Shown: positions 1 to 11,064 of the stretch, piece by piece
Numbering within the stretch: position 1 is the stretch's first letter
How the letters are laid out: the number at the start of each line of letters is the position of its first letter
Assembly: GCF_022539665.2 (NCBI RefSeq)
Contig: NC_081338.1
Span: forward strand, 4,959,679-5,023,678
Source: Daphnia carinata
Lineage: Eukaryota; Arthropoda; Branchiopoda; Diplostraca; Daphniidae
Direction: 5' to 3'
Length of the DNA: 64,000 bases
The notes under the pieces: model-generated
Database searches by the model: none
The model's input: the letters and a program-made list of their open reading frames with translations, nothing else
Told to the model about the DNA's origin: nothing
Made by a program: the position numbers and the translations under genes

Positions 1-537
1 AGTTGAAAAAAAAAAACAATAGAAATTCCATGTCTGTACGATCAGTTAACTGAGGGCGGCATTGATTATCGATCGATCGTTAAAAAACGTGGCCTTTTTC
101 TCTCTCTCCTTCGCTGCATGGTGTCTGACTTTTCTTTTTATGAATCATTTTTTTTTACTCTTTTTTTCTTTTCGCTGCTCGTTAACTTTTTCTCGAACAA
201 AAAAAATAACACGCGAAAAAAAGGCTCTGCATGTTTTCTGTAAGTAAAGAAAACTACATCATTTGCAACTGCATCCGGAAAAAATGTTGTCTTGACAAAT
301 GGAAATCCATTTTTTAACCTTCAACTGTTTTTTTCGAAAGAATATTTTTTTATTATTATTTTTATTTTAAAATTTCACTTGATGTATGTGACGTCACGAA
401 TCTTAGGTACGAGATTTCTAAATAAGCTTGATTAGTTGGCTATATGCGTGTGTTGTAGGCCCGGTAGAATTAGAATATTTTAAATCATCATTTCCATTTT
501 TTTAAAATTATTTTTTTTAAATTCTCTTACCCGAAAG
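1..537. other. AT-rich non-coding start of window
   Basis: T- and A-rich sequence with homopolymer runs and no convincing exon. A pyrimidine-rich stretch just before 537 ends in AG and is the likely splice acceptor of the exon that follows, so much of this interval is probably intron of that gene. Confidence 0.5.
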
Positions 538-2139
538 GCCGTCGTCGCGCGCGTGTTTGGGAAGCGGGTCGAGCGCAAAAAGCGACAGCGCACTCAACAA
601 CGTACATCGCGGACGACGAATGGAGTCACGACAGCAGCTGCTGCAGCAGCGACAGCCGCCGCGGTGGATGAGAATCAAGGCCAGCACATTGTCCACCCCG
701 TGGCTGTCAGATCGGCCATCCCTCTCAAGCGCAAAGTGCGCGAAAAGGAGAAACGGGCAGGAAGGAAAGCTTATTCCACCGCATCCGCATTGGCCGTCTT
801 CCGTAAGGCGAGGAAACCTCAGCGCGAAGAGCGCAGGCAGAGAAGGTCCGGCATCGTTAATACCAAAGATAAAGTCCGTTCGTGGCTGGAACGCGAGAAT
901 CCGACGCGAGAAACGATCGACAGCGATAACGAAAGTCATTTCCCGGAAGAGGAAATCAATCCGTCGGCTAATCAGACGAGACGGACGAGCAAATCCAGCC
1001 TCAATCAACCGACGCCGGACAGTTCGAATCCTTCGTGCAATCGTCGCAGTTCTTCCAGCGAATTTCTATCTTTATCTCCGCCATCGCTCGATGCCAAACC
1101 GCCCGTCAAGAAAATGATGCGTTCCATTTCGGAAAATCCGCGCCATTTCGAAGTAACACCCGCAGCGAATGGAGGGCGCCACCACTTTTCTCGTTCCATT
1201 TCGCACGGCCACGAACCGGATTTCAGCCGGCTCAGTCGCAAAACGGAATCTCATTCTCACCTGCTCTCAAAGTCGGAATTGGATTTAGAAGCGCTGGCCG
1301 ATCCTTCCGTCAACAACAAGCCGAAAGATGGCACTGTGTGTCATCCGCCCGTCCAGAAGAGAATTCCGAATCCTAAAATCCCGAAATCCTCAACGGAAGG
1401 ACAACTCAAAGCTTCCAAACCTAAAACTAAAACGTTTTCATCGTTTGAATTTCTGAATCTCTTGACAGGAAGTAAATCAACTCCGCTGGATAAATCGAGT
1501 AAACCTGCACGTACGGGTCGTGGGGAAGGAACCGGTTCACCCGCCAAAATCCGTAAAAAAATCGGGTTGGGACCAGTGAAAGTTGTTCTCAAGTGGCACG
1601 GAGCCGGGCGTGCGTCAAGAGTCAAACCACCTGCCCAGGCATCGGCTAGTAAATCTAAAATGGAAGGAGAAAAGCGGAATAATAACAAGAAAAAGAGGGT
1701 CATCGTCTACAAAAATGGCGATCCGATAGCCAACGTTGCATCCGGATTCCCGATGGAGAGGAAACAACAACCTGTCGAACAACAAACGAAAACATCCAGC
1801 CTGTCCAAATTGAATGAAATCGAAACTGCCAATGAGATCGGTTCCAGTGGGAAGGATGTGATTAATATCATTGCTAATCCGCTTCCGGATTCGGAACAAC
1901 CTCCAAGGCCATCGGCTGAAGCCATTTTCCGATCACGACGTTATTCGATGCAGGAACGGCTTTCTCAACCTCCACCGTTGGTACGTCGTGTGTCTGAGAT
2001 TCACACGACCGGCGCTGGCAACAACAACAACACAACAACAGTCGGCGTAATCGACATAGCTGGACAGTGGGAACTCTGCCTGAATTCCCACTTAATCCTG
2101 AAGAGATTGGCATCGATATCGAACATGATTGTTGATTAA
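538..2139 (+). CDS. Terminal exon of an unrecognised basic, low-complexity protein (5' part missing)
   Basis: This is an open frame of about 530 codons ending in TAA. It has no in-frame ATG until about codon 190 (the KKMMRS stretch), so it cannot be a whole gene. I read it as a last coding exon entered at an AG acceptor at 536-537, with the 5' exons outside the window or hidden in the first 500 bp. The protein begins with an Arg/Lys-rich block and an Ala run of about 13 residues. Ser-, Pro- and Lys-rich sequence follows (SRSISHGH, SKSELDLE), then a basic patch with KKKRVIVYKNGDP about residue 385, and an Asn/Thr run near the end. It looks largely disordered, perhaps nuclear or cytoskeletal. 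The VYKNGDP segment faintly recalls the start of a doublecortin domain, but the rest of that fold is absent. Function unknown. Codon periodicity and length make it very likely coding. Confidence 0.6.
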   Translation, partial: AVVARVFGKRVERKKRQRTQQRTSRTTNGVTTAAAAAATAAAVDENQGQHIVHPVAVRSAIPLKRKVREKEKRAGRKAYSTASALAVFRKARKPQREERRQRRSGIVNTKDKVRSWLERENPTRETIDSDNESHFPEEEINPSANQTRRTSKSSLNQPTPDSSNPSCNRRSSSSEFLSLSPPSLDAKPPVKKMMRSISENPRHFEVTPAANGGRHHFSRSISHGHEPDFSRLSRKTESHSHLLSKSELDLEALADPSVNNKPKDGTVCHPPVQKRIPNPKIPKSSTEGQLKASKPKTKTFSSFEFLNLLTGSKSTPLDKSSKPARTGRGEGTGSPAKIRKKIGLGPVKVVLKWHGAGRASRVKPPAQASASKSKMEGEKRNNNKKKRVIVYKNGDPIANVASGFPMERKQQPVEQQTKTSSLSKLNEIETANEIGSSGKDVINIIANPLPDSEQPPRPSAEAIFRSRRYSMQERLSQPPPLVRRVSEIHTTGAGNNNNTTTVGVIDIAGQWELCLNSHLILKRLASISNMIVD

Positions 2140-2478
2140 CCTTTTTTTTTATTATTTTATTTTTTAAACTAATTATTTGGACTCTGTGTGAAGTTCAAAG
2201 AACCAAGAGGTCATAGTCAGGTCTCACGATTTTTCAAATTACGCGATTAACGGCTGAAACAATTTTTATTTTGAAATTTAAATCTAGAGCTTATTCGATT
2301 GATGAAGATAAAAAAAAGGCGTATCTGTACTAGCTCCGCTTTCGTGATCCATTCTGTAGGTTCATTTCCATTTTATTGATTCATTGATGCATATCAAACA
2401 AGAAACTGATGTTTTCAAAATGGCGTCAATCAGTTGAAAATTCCTCGACTGGAGGAATGGATTCGTATGGTGAATTGA

Positions 2479-2500
2479 TATATATATATATATATATATA
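2479..2500. repeat. (TA)n microsatellite
   Basis: An uninterrupted TA dinucleotide tract of about 22 bases, followed by further TA-rich sequence to about 2520. Confidence 0.9.
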
Positions 2501-2589
2501 CAGTATATATTTATGTATAAATATGTTGAATGATGACGCATGTTGTATTCCTACCAGTGTGTACTTATGTGTGACTGTGAGTGTGTACT

Positions 2590-2645
2590 GAAAGTTGAAA
2601 ATTGTGGTTATCTCTCGTACTCAATACAATTGTTTTAAATTCGAT
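2590..2645. repeat. Short dispersed repeat, copy 1
   Basis: About 56 bp, roughly 85 percent identical by eye to 16010-16065 in the same orientation. The shared core includes CAATACAATTGTTTTAAATT. Similarity stops abruptly on both sides. Confidence 0.7.
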
Positions 2646-4884
2646 TGAAATGATTGCCTAATTACAAACGAATTCCAATACAATATATAAATAAATATAT
2701 ATAATAAATAAATTACAAACAAGAAATTACAAACCATCCGGCATCGCTGTTCCACCTTCGGTCGTCTGCCTGTCATTTCCGTTGCAAATCGTAGTGGGAC
2801 AGTCGACACGTTGCGAACGAGACAAGTAGACGGAGTCTTACATGGATGGCAACTGAAAAATGCCATGCATGTTCATTATTTCGGTTTATCAGTGAGTAGC
2901 TAATGGAAGATTTAAGACTATAATCAATCGTAGAGTGTTTAAGGCAAAGATATTATATTTCTCCAACATATGAGTTTTATTCAAGGTTACAGTGTAAGAT
3001 TTCTCTATTAATGGCGCGAATTTGAATGACAGCAGATGGCGTGCGCGTCGGGGGAGTGGAAACTATGAAACCGGGGTTCAAAGTTTATTGCATAACTTTA
3101 GTAAACTGGTGGTTTTGCTAGATGGCAAGCCGCTGCAAACTCTAACTGAAATACGGGTATGACAATTATCTTGCGACTTATGACAGTCATACTGTAGGTA
3201 ACGTTTTATGTGCAACCCGCCACGGATTGCTGTTTTCGGTCCATGTTCTTTTTTTTTCCTTTTCCAGTTATACGTCTTTCTATCTAATTCAATGAACGTT
3301 GACGGTGGGAGGTCACAACAATGGTATGTATAGTTTACTGTTGTGAAGGGACATCTGTAATGCTATCTACCGAAGAAGGTAATCTACTTTAATCCAGTTG
3401 TTAAAGTAGATATCACTTTAAATTATCCATTTTTATTGTGTTAAAGTAACACCACAAGTTCATAAGGATGGATAGTTGGCCCATCATTCACACAATTTTC
3501 TTGTTCAGGCAAGAAGTGTTTTGTTCTGTCAAAAGCTAGCAACACCTCGTATTCACTGAGCGATGGGACCAGTTGTAAAAAGAAGCACACTAGATTTCTA
3601 CGCAACCAGCTTAATGATTCAAGGTGATTGTTCAATTAGTTTATTAATGGCAAGTAGGCATAAGTGTTTGTGTGTGATTAGTGATTAACTTTGGCTTTCT
3701 AGAGTAATGTGTGATGGAACGGGTAATTGATTGCTCAGTTGAAAAAGGTAACTTGTATAAAGTTGAAATTGAGTTTTGATCATCTACTTAGGAAAAAATT
3801 CAAAATAAACTAAAATGTAAAACATAATTGTCACAGCAGGAAAGGGGATAAAATGCATTACATCAAGTGAATCAAGAAAATGGCAAGAACATATACAGAC
3901 ATGATGACAATGGAAGTAGGCAAAATCTATTTGAATCAGAATGCTATTTAGTTTGTGAGCCTGTGTTCTGTGATGTTGAAAAATTGTAATTTTTCTTGTT
4001 TCTTTTCCTAGTTATCAAGGAATGTTGCTGTCGTCAAGGTATTTGAACTTATGGGATTTTTGTCTGACCTGAAATTGTCCAAAAAAATATGCATTAGTGA
4101 CAGCGGCAGAGCCCATAGTTCTTTATTAGAAGACAGTTTTCACAAATGCATCGAAGTGCAGAGTAGGTCTTCACATAATTTGATGGTTATTTAATCAATG
4201 ATCTTTTCCATTCTCCCCCCGCAGATATCTGGGCAAATTTTTAAAAGTTTATGTACAATCCTAGTTGAGTGATGTGTGCTGACTTCATTTTATGCCAAGT
4301 TCCACGATATCTGATTGTCACAGGCTGAAAAGTAAAATTTGTTGAAATTAGGTGGATAGTTCAATTTAAAAGTTGAAGCTCAGGATCACACCAAGTGCCT
4401 TTAGTTATTACGTCGAATCCCACGAACCAGCAGTAGGGAACTACAGTTACGTCAAATGGTTGATCAAAATGCATTTAGATAATTAAAGTGAGAGCTGTCT
4501 GCATCTGAAGAGGCCACATGCAATTCTAATGGAGAAAAAAAGAAGCCAGGCTAGTTTGAATCATTCTTTCAGCAAGGTACATTAGGTTTGATTAATATGT
4601 TTTTACTGATTCTGATTTTGCTATTCAAGGTTGCAACGGAAATTCTATGTAATCGGAAACTTGTTTTGTAACACCTAAGTAATGCGGAAACTCTTCGCTA
4701 CCTGTGAAGTCGTTAAGAGTTACCGTTCGAAAAGTCAATTGTGATGTAAAAGGTTTAAAGTAATATTCTCTACATAGATAATTGTCTGTGAAGCGCCGCG
4801 TTTCCCGTCTGTTAAAAAAAAAACTCGTCTAGAAATCAGTAAGCTAGTTTACGCAAAATTTAAAGGTATGTTTTACGGATTTGT

Positions 4885-5440
4885 TGTCGCAAGATGGCAA
4901 TATGCTGCATGCTTAGTTTGGGCTGATTCACGTTTTTCGATCGTTAGGTAGCCGAAACCAATTCGTCGCGATCAAGGATAAATTTCATGCGTTTTAGACC
5001 GCTAGATGGCCTAGATATTTCATTCCTGCGACGGCAGATGGTAAAACTTTTAAGTGTTCCTTATGGTAGATGGCAGTCGCGTCGTAATTTTTGTAGTCGG
5101 AAAAAAATGCTTCTGCTCGTGACGCTAGATGGCGACTACCGACTCTAGGGAGTACACTACCGTGACTTCTAATCGATAGATGGTGTCTTAAGCGTCTCTT
5201 ATGCCAGAAGTTAGATGGCAGTGGCAAAACTTTGTTGTTCCTAACCGTTAGATGGCAGCGAAAACTTTGTTCCTAACCGCTAGATGGTAGTGGCAAAATT
5301 GTGTTTTTAACCGCTAGACGGTATTGGGAAAGTTTGTTGTTTCTAACCGCTAGATGCCAGTAAGAAAACTTTGTTCTAACCGCTAGATGGCACTGGGAAA
5401 ACCTGTTGTTTCTAACCGCTAGATGGCGACGTTAGATGCT
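4885..5440 (+). promoter_or_regulatory. Array of about 13 CTCF-like motifs (core GCTAGATGGC)
   Basis: Near-copies of CCGCTAGATGGCRN, nearly all on the plus strand, occur around 4889, 4999, 5032, 5065, 5122, 5173, 5209, 5245, 5278, 5311, 5348, 5380 and 5418, spaced 30-110 bp. The later copies share a longer unit with flanking TTCTAACC and GGGAAA, so part of the array arose by tandem duplication. The core fits the animal CTCF consensus CCASYAGRKGGCRS at about 12 of 14 positions. Whether a protein binds here is inference; the motif density is directly visible. Confidence 0.6.
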
Positions 5441-6540
5441 ACATAATTGAAGGCGATACACAACCAGGGCCTTATTTTACCATCGACTGATTTTATAGGA
5501 TAGCTACAAAGTAACCTGATGCCTATGAAACTTCGTTCAGCAACAGACTTGGATTATAAGGATTGTTTACTTAATCACTTGTGTGGAACTGAGTAATTTA
5601 TTCTTTGTGTGTGATCTCGAAGATGTAAGCATGTTGCAGATGGTAAATGCAGGTAGGTTAATAGTTTAGGATGTTGTATAAGGACTAAAATGATCCATTG
5701 TTACTTTATCTCAGTGCCAACTGGATTGTGTTGCATTATCATCAACTGATACCCAAGGAGCTAAAAGGAAAGTAAAGCATTATCAATAAAATGATCCATT
5801 GTTACTTTATCTCAGTCACAACTGGATTGTGTTGCATTATCATCAACTGATACCCAAGGAGCTATAAGGAAAGTAAAGCATTATCAAGAAAATCTGTGAT
5901 AAGCTCAATTTATGTTCACCAATATTTTATATCTTTAATTCTTGTCAATATTACATATTTATAGGAAATCAGGTGCAATATTTTGTCATTTAGGTGCAAA
6001 TGAATGTAACAAGCAGAACAAATGGCACCATCAAGGAGGTTAAACAACCAGATTTCAAAACAAACATGCAATGCACATAAACCAGCGGAGTCCTGTTATA
6101 TAAATTACATTCTTGCAGAAGCTTTTAGCTGACAAGAATGGTGTTGGCTTTCCTAACAAGGTGCAATAAACAGTGTGGAAATGTTTAACCTAGAGTACAA
6201 TAAATGCAAAACTTGTTCAGTTTATATGCAGTTAGTGTTAAATGTGTATGTATAAGTGTTACACAAAATTAGTGACATTTCAAGTTGGTATAAGTACATG
6301 CAGATTGAGCAAAAAGCCTTCAGTGTTTCCTAATGTAAGTTTGCAATAAGAGATATTACTCTATAGAAGACCACCACTGAAAGCTGTTGTACAAAAGATA
6401 TCAGTAATACTGCAAGCAAAGGACAATACTATAATGGCAAAGTAACACAATTGATACTAGCCATGGATCACCTATCAGCAAGAAATTTGGTAAGATACAT
6501 AGTGTTATGGTAGTATAATTTCCCGGTGTCAATTTAATTC
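5441..6540. other. Non-coding, with a tandem duplication
   Basis: No gene is visible. It contains the 101-bp tandem duplication annotated separately; the rest is AT-rich unique-looking sequence. Confidence 0.5.
5684..5890. repeat. Tandem duplication, 101-bp period, two copies
   Basis: The block beginning AAAATGATCCATTGTTAC is repeated after 101 bp (ATG at 5690 and 5791) with only a few substitutions, which suggests a recent duplication. Confidence 0.9.
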
Positions 6541-7600
6541 AAAATTTTGAATCTGATTTGAATTTGAATTTAATTCACAATATTGAATTTGATTCAAAAT
6601 TTAACAAGGAACACGAAAATGAAATTTGTTTTTACGTAGAGTTTATGGTTTTTACGGTTAAATGGTTTTACGTAAAAACGAACGCAAAAAAATTGGAAAA
6701 GTTTTTTCAATTTTGGCAAAATTTTAGATTTCGATTTAAATAGGTGATATCGATGCAGAATTGAACGGCCATCACGAATCTGAGGGTTGTTTTCTCGTGG
6801 GACTCATAGTTTTTGAATAAAACGCAAAAAATGGTCAAAGTTGGGTTCTAAAAAATAAGCCCGACTAAAAAAATAAGCCCGACTTTATCTTTAAATGACG
6901 ATTATTTCAAAAACGGCTTATTTCACAGAAAAACAAATGGATTTTTCTGAATCAGCGTTAAAATTGGGTTATAATGTGGGATTTTCATTGCATTCCGAGA
7001 GATTTCGATTTTTTCCGATTTTAACAAAAGTGGGAAGGCTATAGCCTTCTCACTTTTTCAATTTTGGCAAAATTTTAGATTTCGCTTTAAATGGGTGGTT
7101 TCGGTGCAGAATTGAACGGGCATCACGAATCTGAGGGTTGCTTTCTCGTGGGACTCATAGTTTTTTTAATAAAACGCAAAAAACGGTCAAAGTTGGGTTA
7201 AAAAATAAGCTCGGGCTTATGTTGTCGGGCTTAAAATTTTTACCTATTAAAAAATAGTAGCATTAAATCTAGATAACTATAGATAATTCTGATTCAAAAT
7301 TAACCAAGGAATACGAAAATGGAATTTGCTTTTACGTAGATTTTATAGTTTTGGAGTAATCTAAAATATTTTAAGCCCGGCTATATAAGCCCATTCTATA
7401 ACTACAAATGTTACCGGTAGCTGGCGATAGCAGTAAAAGAGGAAAAAAAGGCCAATATTTTTTATTTTTATTACGGGTAAAACGGATTGCCATAGGTAGA
7501 TGGCGATAGCAGTAAAACAAAAAAAAAAGCCAATATTTTTTATTTTTATTTTGGGTAAAACGGATTGCCATATCTTTAGACATCTGGCGGATAAATTCTA
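6540..7600. repeat. Repeat-rich block with ATAAGCCCGAC elements
   Basis: A unit of about 150 bp at 6706-6857 recurs at 7058-7210 (both start TTCAATTTTGGCAAAATT and run through CTCGTGGGACTCATAG). Both end next to the word ATAAGCCCGAC or a close variant, which also occurs at the outer parts of the inverted arms (about 41608-41630 and 50890-50920). A second tandem duplication (79-bp period) lies at 7416-7573. Probably remnants of a non-autonomous mobile element family; no coding capacity is seen. Confidence 0.6.
7416..7573. repeat. Tandem duplication, 79-bp period, two copies
   Basis: GGTAG(C/A)TGGCGATAGCAG begins both units (7416 and 7495), and both continue to GGGTAAAACGGATTGCCATA. Confidence 0.85.
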
Positions 7601-8240
7601 AACTTTATCTTTATTATCGTCATTTCTTCATGTCGTGACTGAAGTGTGCACATGTGCATATGTATCTTGTGGTCGTCATTGTTAGTGTTTTTATGGATAA
7701 TTTATCTCAAACCCAATGGTATATTTATTTTCTGTACATCCACCGTTATGTGCTTGGAGCCTTTGTAACAATTTTTTTTTGTGTGACAGTTGGAAGAAGA
7801 TCGATGCCACCGATTCTGTAGACTGGAATACCTCCAATGGCTTCGAGTAAAATTTGTAACCATAATTGAATGCTACACTTTTATAATGCATTCCATTTGA
7901 CAACTACAAAGTGTCACTCTGCTTTGTGGTGCCAACTATCACCATATCAACATCCTTTGACTCATGTCTAGTTAGCCAGTCAACGATCAATAACATCACC
8001 CCAGTTCGGTACTGTGAGACTTTGATACTGTAAGTTGTCCAGGAGCACATGACAGTGATAACAATTATGTATTGTAGAATTGGCAAGTGTCCATCTCTTA
8101 ATGCTGCAAACTGACTCTTACGAACAACTTATCAAGTTTTTGCTGTCTGTAGGCTTAATATGTGAGTTGAATTGCCTTTTTTTTATTATTATAACAGCAG
8201 AATTCATTTCACATCTAATGATATTTTATCTCTTTTTCCT
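7600..8240. other. Non-coding
   Basis: Only short open frames with no recognisable domain or exon signals. I see no gene here. Confidence 0.5.
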
Positions 8241-9045
8241 AGTATTTGGGAGTCTTCATCCCACGCTCTTCAGTTGCACAAAAGCAACCACCAGGATTTC
8301 TCGTCCCATCATCGCTTCGTCATCGCTCCTTCGCGTTTGTCCCATCTTTGGCTTGCCTGTCGCATTTTCTGAACCCTGCCCACGGTTTATCGTCGCTTCG
8401 CGTAGTCTTCGCTTCGTCGTCTCTTCAACTTCGGCGCGCCATTGCTTCGTCGCCTCTTCGCCTTTGGCACACCCATCGCTGTCGCCCCTTTCCTATCGAC
8501 ACGTCATTGCTTCTTCGCCGTGCCTTCGCCCGTGTTCGCTGCTCGTCTTGCTGCTTGGTTCGTTCTTTGCCTTTTCGTTATGATTGTTATGTATAGCATT
8601 AGTTAACCTGTTGGCTGCCACCCCGTTCTTCTCCCCTTTTTTTTGGTAGCTTTAGGGACGGGCCGCGCTGTTCTGTCTCTTGGCCGTATTTGCCATGAGG
8701 CGGAGCAGTCGCATCTGCCCAAGATTGGCCGAAAGGCCCCACAGGCAATGCACCGGTAGGGACTTCCCTTTTTTCGACACGCTGGTGGTATCCCAGGGAT
8801 GTGCATTTCCATAATGGTTTGCACCAGCGTGTCAGCCCGGACTTGTCTAACGACAAGTCCCACTTTGGTCGACGTCCTTCAGACTAGACGCGTAGGTAGT
8901 AGAAGACAACCTAAGGGTTGTATGGCTTGGCAGCCAACAGGTTAACTATGTGTAAGTGTGTGTATGTATGTATATATGTTTGTATGTTATATGTGATGTT
9001 ATGTATAAACAAGTGGAGGAATTGTGGGTGGAAGGAGGGACAAAA
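8240..9045 (+). mobile_element. Composite non-autonomous repeat, copy 1 (holds a 340-bp TIR element)
   Basis: Three parts are shared, in order, with the reverse complement of 46285-47510. They are a TCGTC/TCGC-rich tract (8290-8580), a segment of about 345 bp with perfect 21-bp terminal inverted repeats (8600-8620 and 8928-8948; inner part CTGTTGGCTGCCA), and a TATG-rich tail ending in GGAATTGTGGGTGGA (9018-9032). Inside the TIR segment is a 9-bp-stem hairpin (8839-8860), also present in copy 2. No transposase is encoded. It could be a MITE nested in a larger element, or one element. Confidence 0.65.
8839..8860. repeat. Conserved 22-nt hairpin inside the TIR element
   Basis: GGACTTGTC and GACAAGTCC form a perfect 9-bp stem with loop TAAC. 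The second element copy (46481-46502) has the identical stem with loop TTTC. Confidence 0.75.
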
Positions 9046-10990
9046 AAAACAATTCTTTCATTAATTTTTCCATTTCTTATTTATTTATTTCGCCATACAA
9101 GTTAAAAACACTTATCCATATAACCCATATCAGTAATATCCGCAATATTTCTTTTAGTCCTTACGAGTCTAATGGTGCTGTTCCATAAAAAATTTGTAAG
9201 GGCTCCCTTAGGCAACCAGTAACAAAAAAAAACGATCCAAACGCAACTTTTCAGCACCAAATGTTTCCTATCGCAAAACAAACTTTTAGTTACCTATTAC
9301 ACAAGTAGCTGTTTAGTACACATTTTTTTCAATTGAATGGAATCAGCCCGACGAATTATACGTGGTTGCAAAAGCTGCCAGGAACGCCACGAAGACGGGA
9401 AATGATACAACACCTAAAGTTCTAGTTGGTTAAGTAGTGGTGGTAAGGCAAAACGAAGAAAAAAAATAAAAAAAGGTTATGTTGGCTTAAGAAACATGTC
9501 TTCTTCATAAGCTATGAACAATGAAAAACAGAATATTTAACCAAAACATGGAAACCCAATGAAACCGACGACTTTCTTAAACAATTTCTGCGCAGTGGTA
9601 AGACGACCTCTTCAAATTCAGTTAGGGCTAAAACAAAGCGACATTTATTCGCTTCCGTTTCAGAATACTTTGATCTCCCATTCTTTTTTTTAAATTAGCA
9701 GGCAGGATAGGCATAACTGAAGATTCCATTCAACAGAAAAGGAATGTGATACCATTCCTTTTTCAACTTCACCAACTTGTTGTAACTTTGATTAAGTTAC
9801 AAGAAGTTAGATATCAATCAAAAATTAATATAATCAACTCTCAACCTAGGGAATACATATATGTAGAAAAATGTGTGCTAAGTCAGCAAAGTAGCATTAC
9901 TAGTTGACACAATTCACCTGTCAGTAAAATTATTAATTCATACTAGAATTGTTTTGCTTTTAAAGGCTTTCTCTTCAAGACAATGATCTGGTTCTACTGT
10001 GATTGTGTTTCAGTAACATGAAAAATTTACTGAAACATGTTTGAACATCCATTGTAGGACTGGCAATGTTTTTTAAGAAGAAAAATTTACTGAAACATGT
10101 TTGAACATCCATCGTAGGACTGGCAAATGTTTTTTAACAACGTCAAGTATAAGAAAGGGATAGAATTTAACTAAAATTAACTCATCACTGCAGAAACAAT
10201 TTTAAGGCCAACGGTCCCATTGCCAGTAGAAAGAACCCTCTGACTAGCCCGAAGTTCATTCCAAATTGAGGATTGCCTATGATAAGACAAGAAACAGATT
10301 GATTGTCAGTACAGCAATGTAAGAATTATGCAGTACTGGAATCACAACAGAAAATGACCTGTTTAATTAACCATTAATCTATTGTGTAATAAATCGGCAC
10401 TGGTTAAACCTACTTGATCACGTGCAGGGCTTGGTGGCTAAGCTACTCTCACACAAAGAATTTTTATCTACGTTTTTGAAGTTCGCTTGCGTAAATTCTG
10501 GTGATCAAAGAAAAACACAAGAGAAATATTTTTAAATGCATAATTGAACTTCAAAAATATAAAATGCCAATGCAAAGATAATCTAACAAGACGAACTCCA
10601 AACCTTCCACATACAGCGTCAGAAAACAAAACCTGACACAGCGACACCGCTGTTATAAAACGCCATCTGGTGTAAAACTGTTGCTAACGCCATCTAGTGT
10701 GCAAATGGTAGCGACGAATTAAGGCGTTTCGAGAACTAATACCTATCATTACGTTAAATCCGAAACCGCTATATCGCATAGTGAACTGAGGCAAAAATCG
10801 AGTAGCGCAGCGCTAGAACTAAAAATGAAATGAGCTGCGCTAAAAATGAAGTCCACTCAAGATAAATATGACTTTCGTCAGTAGTTTTGAGGCATTCTGT
10901 GGTGAAAACGAAAGAGTTTTTTAAGCAGTAATTGTGCACCTGCCGACAAACAGGTTTCAAAAAAAATCACAACCAATTGCAATTAACCGT
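9046..10990. other. Non-coding stretch with a small tandem duplication and two CTCF-like sites
   Basis: No gene is visible. It contains the 60-bp tandem duplication at 10020-10138 and, at 10661 and 10688, two minus-strand motifs (ACGCCATCTRG) that fit the same CTCF-like consensus as the array at 4.9-5.4 kb. Confidence 0.5.
10020..10138. repeat. Tandem duplication, 60-bp period, two copies
   Basis: AAAAATTTACTGAAACATGT starts both units (10021 and 10081), and similarity runs on through GTAGGACTGGCAA. Confidence 0.9.
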
Positions 10991-10992
10991 TC

Positions 10993-11064
10993 GGGCTCGA
11001 CCGGGATTTGAACCCGGGACCTCTCGCACCCTAAGCGAGAATCATACCCCTAGACCATCGAGCC
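10993..11064 (-). tRNA. tRNA-Pro(AGG): tRNA-Pro (anticodon AGG)
   Basis: Read on the minus strand this 72-nt gene folds as a complete cloverleaf. The acceptor stem is GGCTCGA/TCGAGCC with discriminator C. The D arm contains TGGTCTAGGGGTATGA, the anticodon stem is CTCGC/GCGAG with loop TTAGGGT (anticodon AGG), and the T arm is CCGGGTTCAAATCCCGG. No intron. A run of eight T follows about 25 nt downstream and can serve as the pol III terminator. The sequence closely matches the conserved animal tRNA-Pro type, so it should be functional. Confidence 0.97.

Larger units (their letters stand above)
2140..4860. other. 3' UTR then gene-poor AT-rich sequence
   Basis: The first few hundred bases are probably 3' UTR of the preceding gene; AATAAA-like words lie around 2690-2710. 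It includes a TA dinucleotide run (2479-2500) and one copy of a short dispersed repeat (2590-2645). Isolated AGATGGC motifs occur at 3031 and 3118. No exon chain is visible. Confidence 0.5.

Noticed and set aside
1341-2113. Minus-strand open frames across the first large exon
   Set aside because: Antisense shadows; the plus frame is far longer and continuous.
8246-8863. Cys/Ser/Arg-rich open frames over the first composite element
   Set aside because: They lie across TCGTC-rich tract and terminal-inverted-repeat sequence, show no domain, and lack splice or start support.
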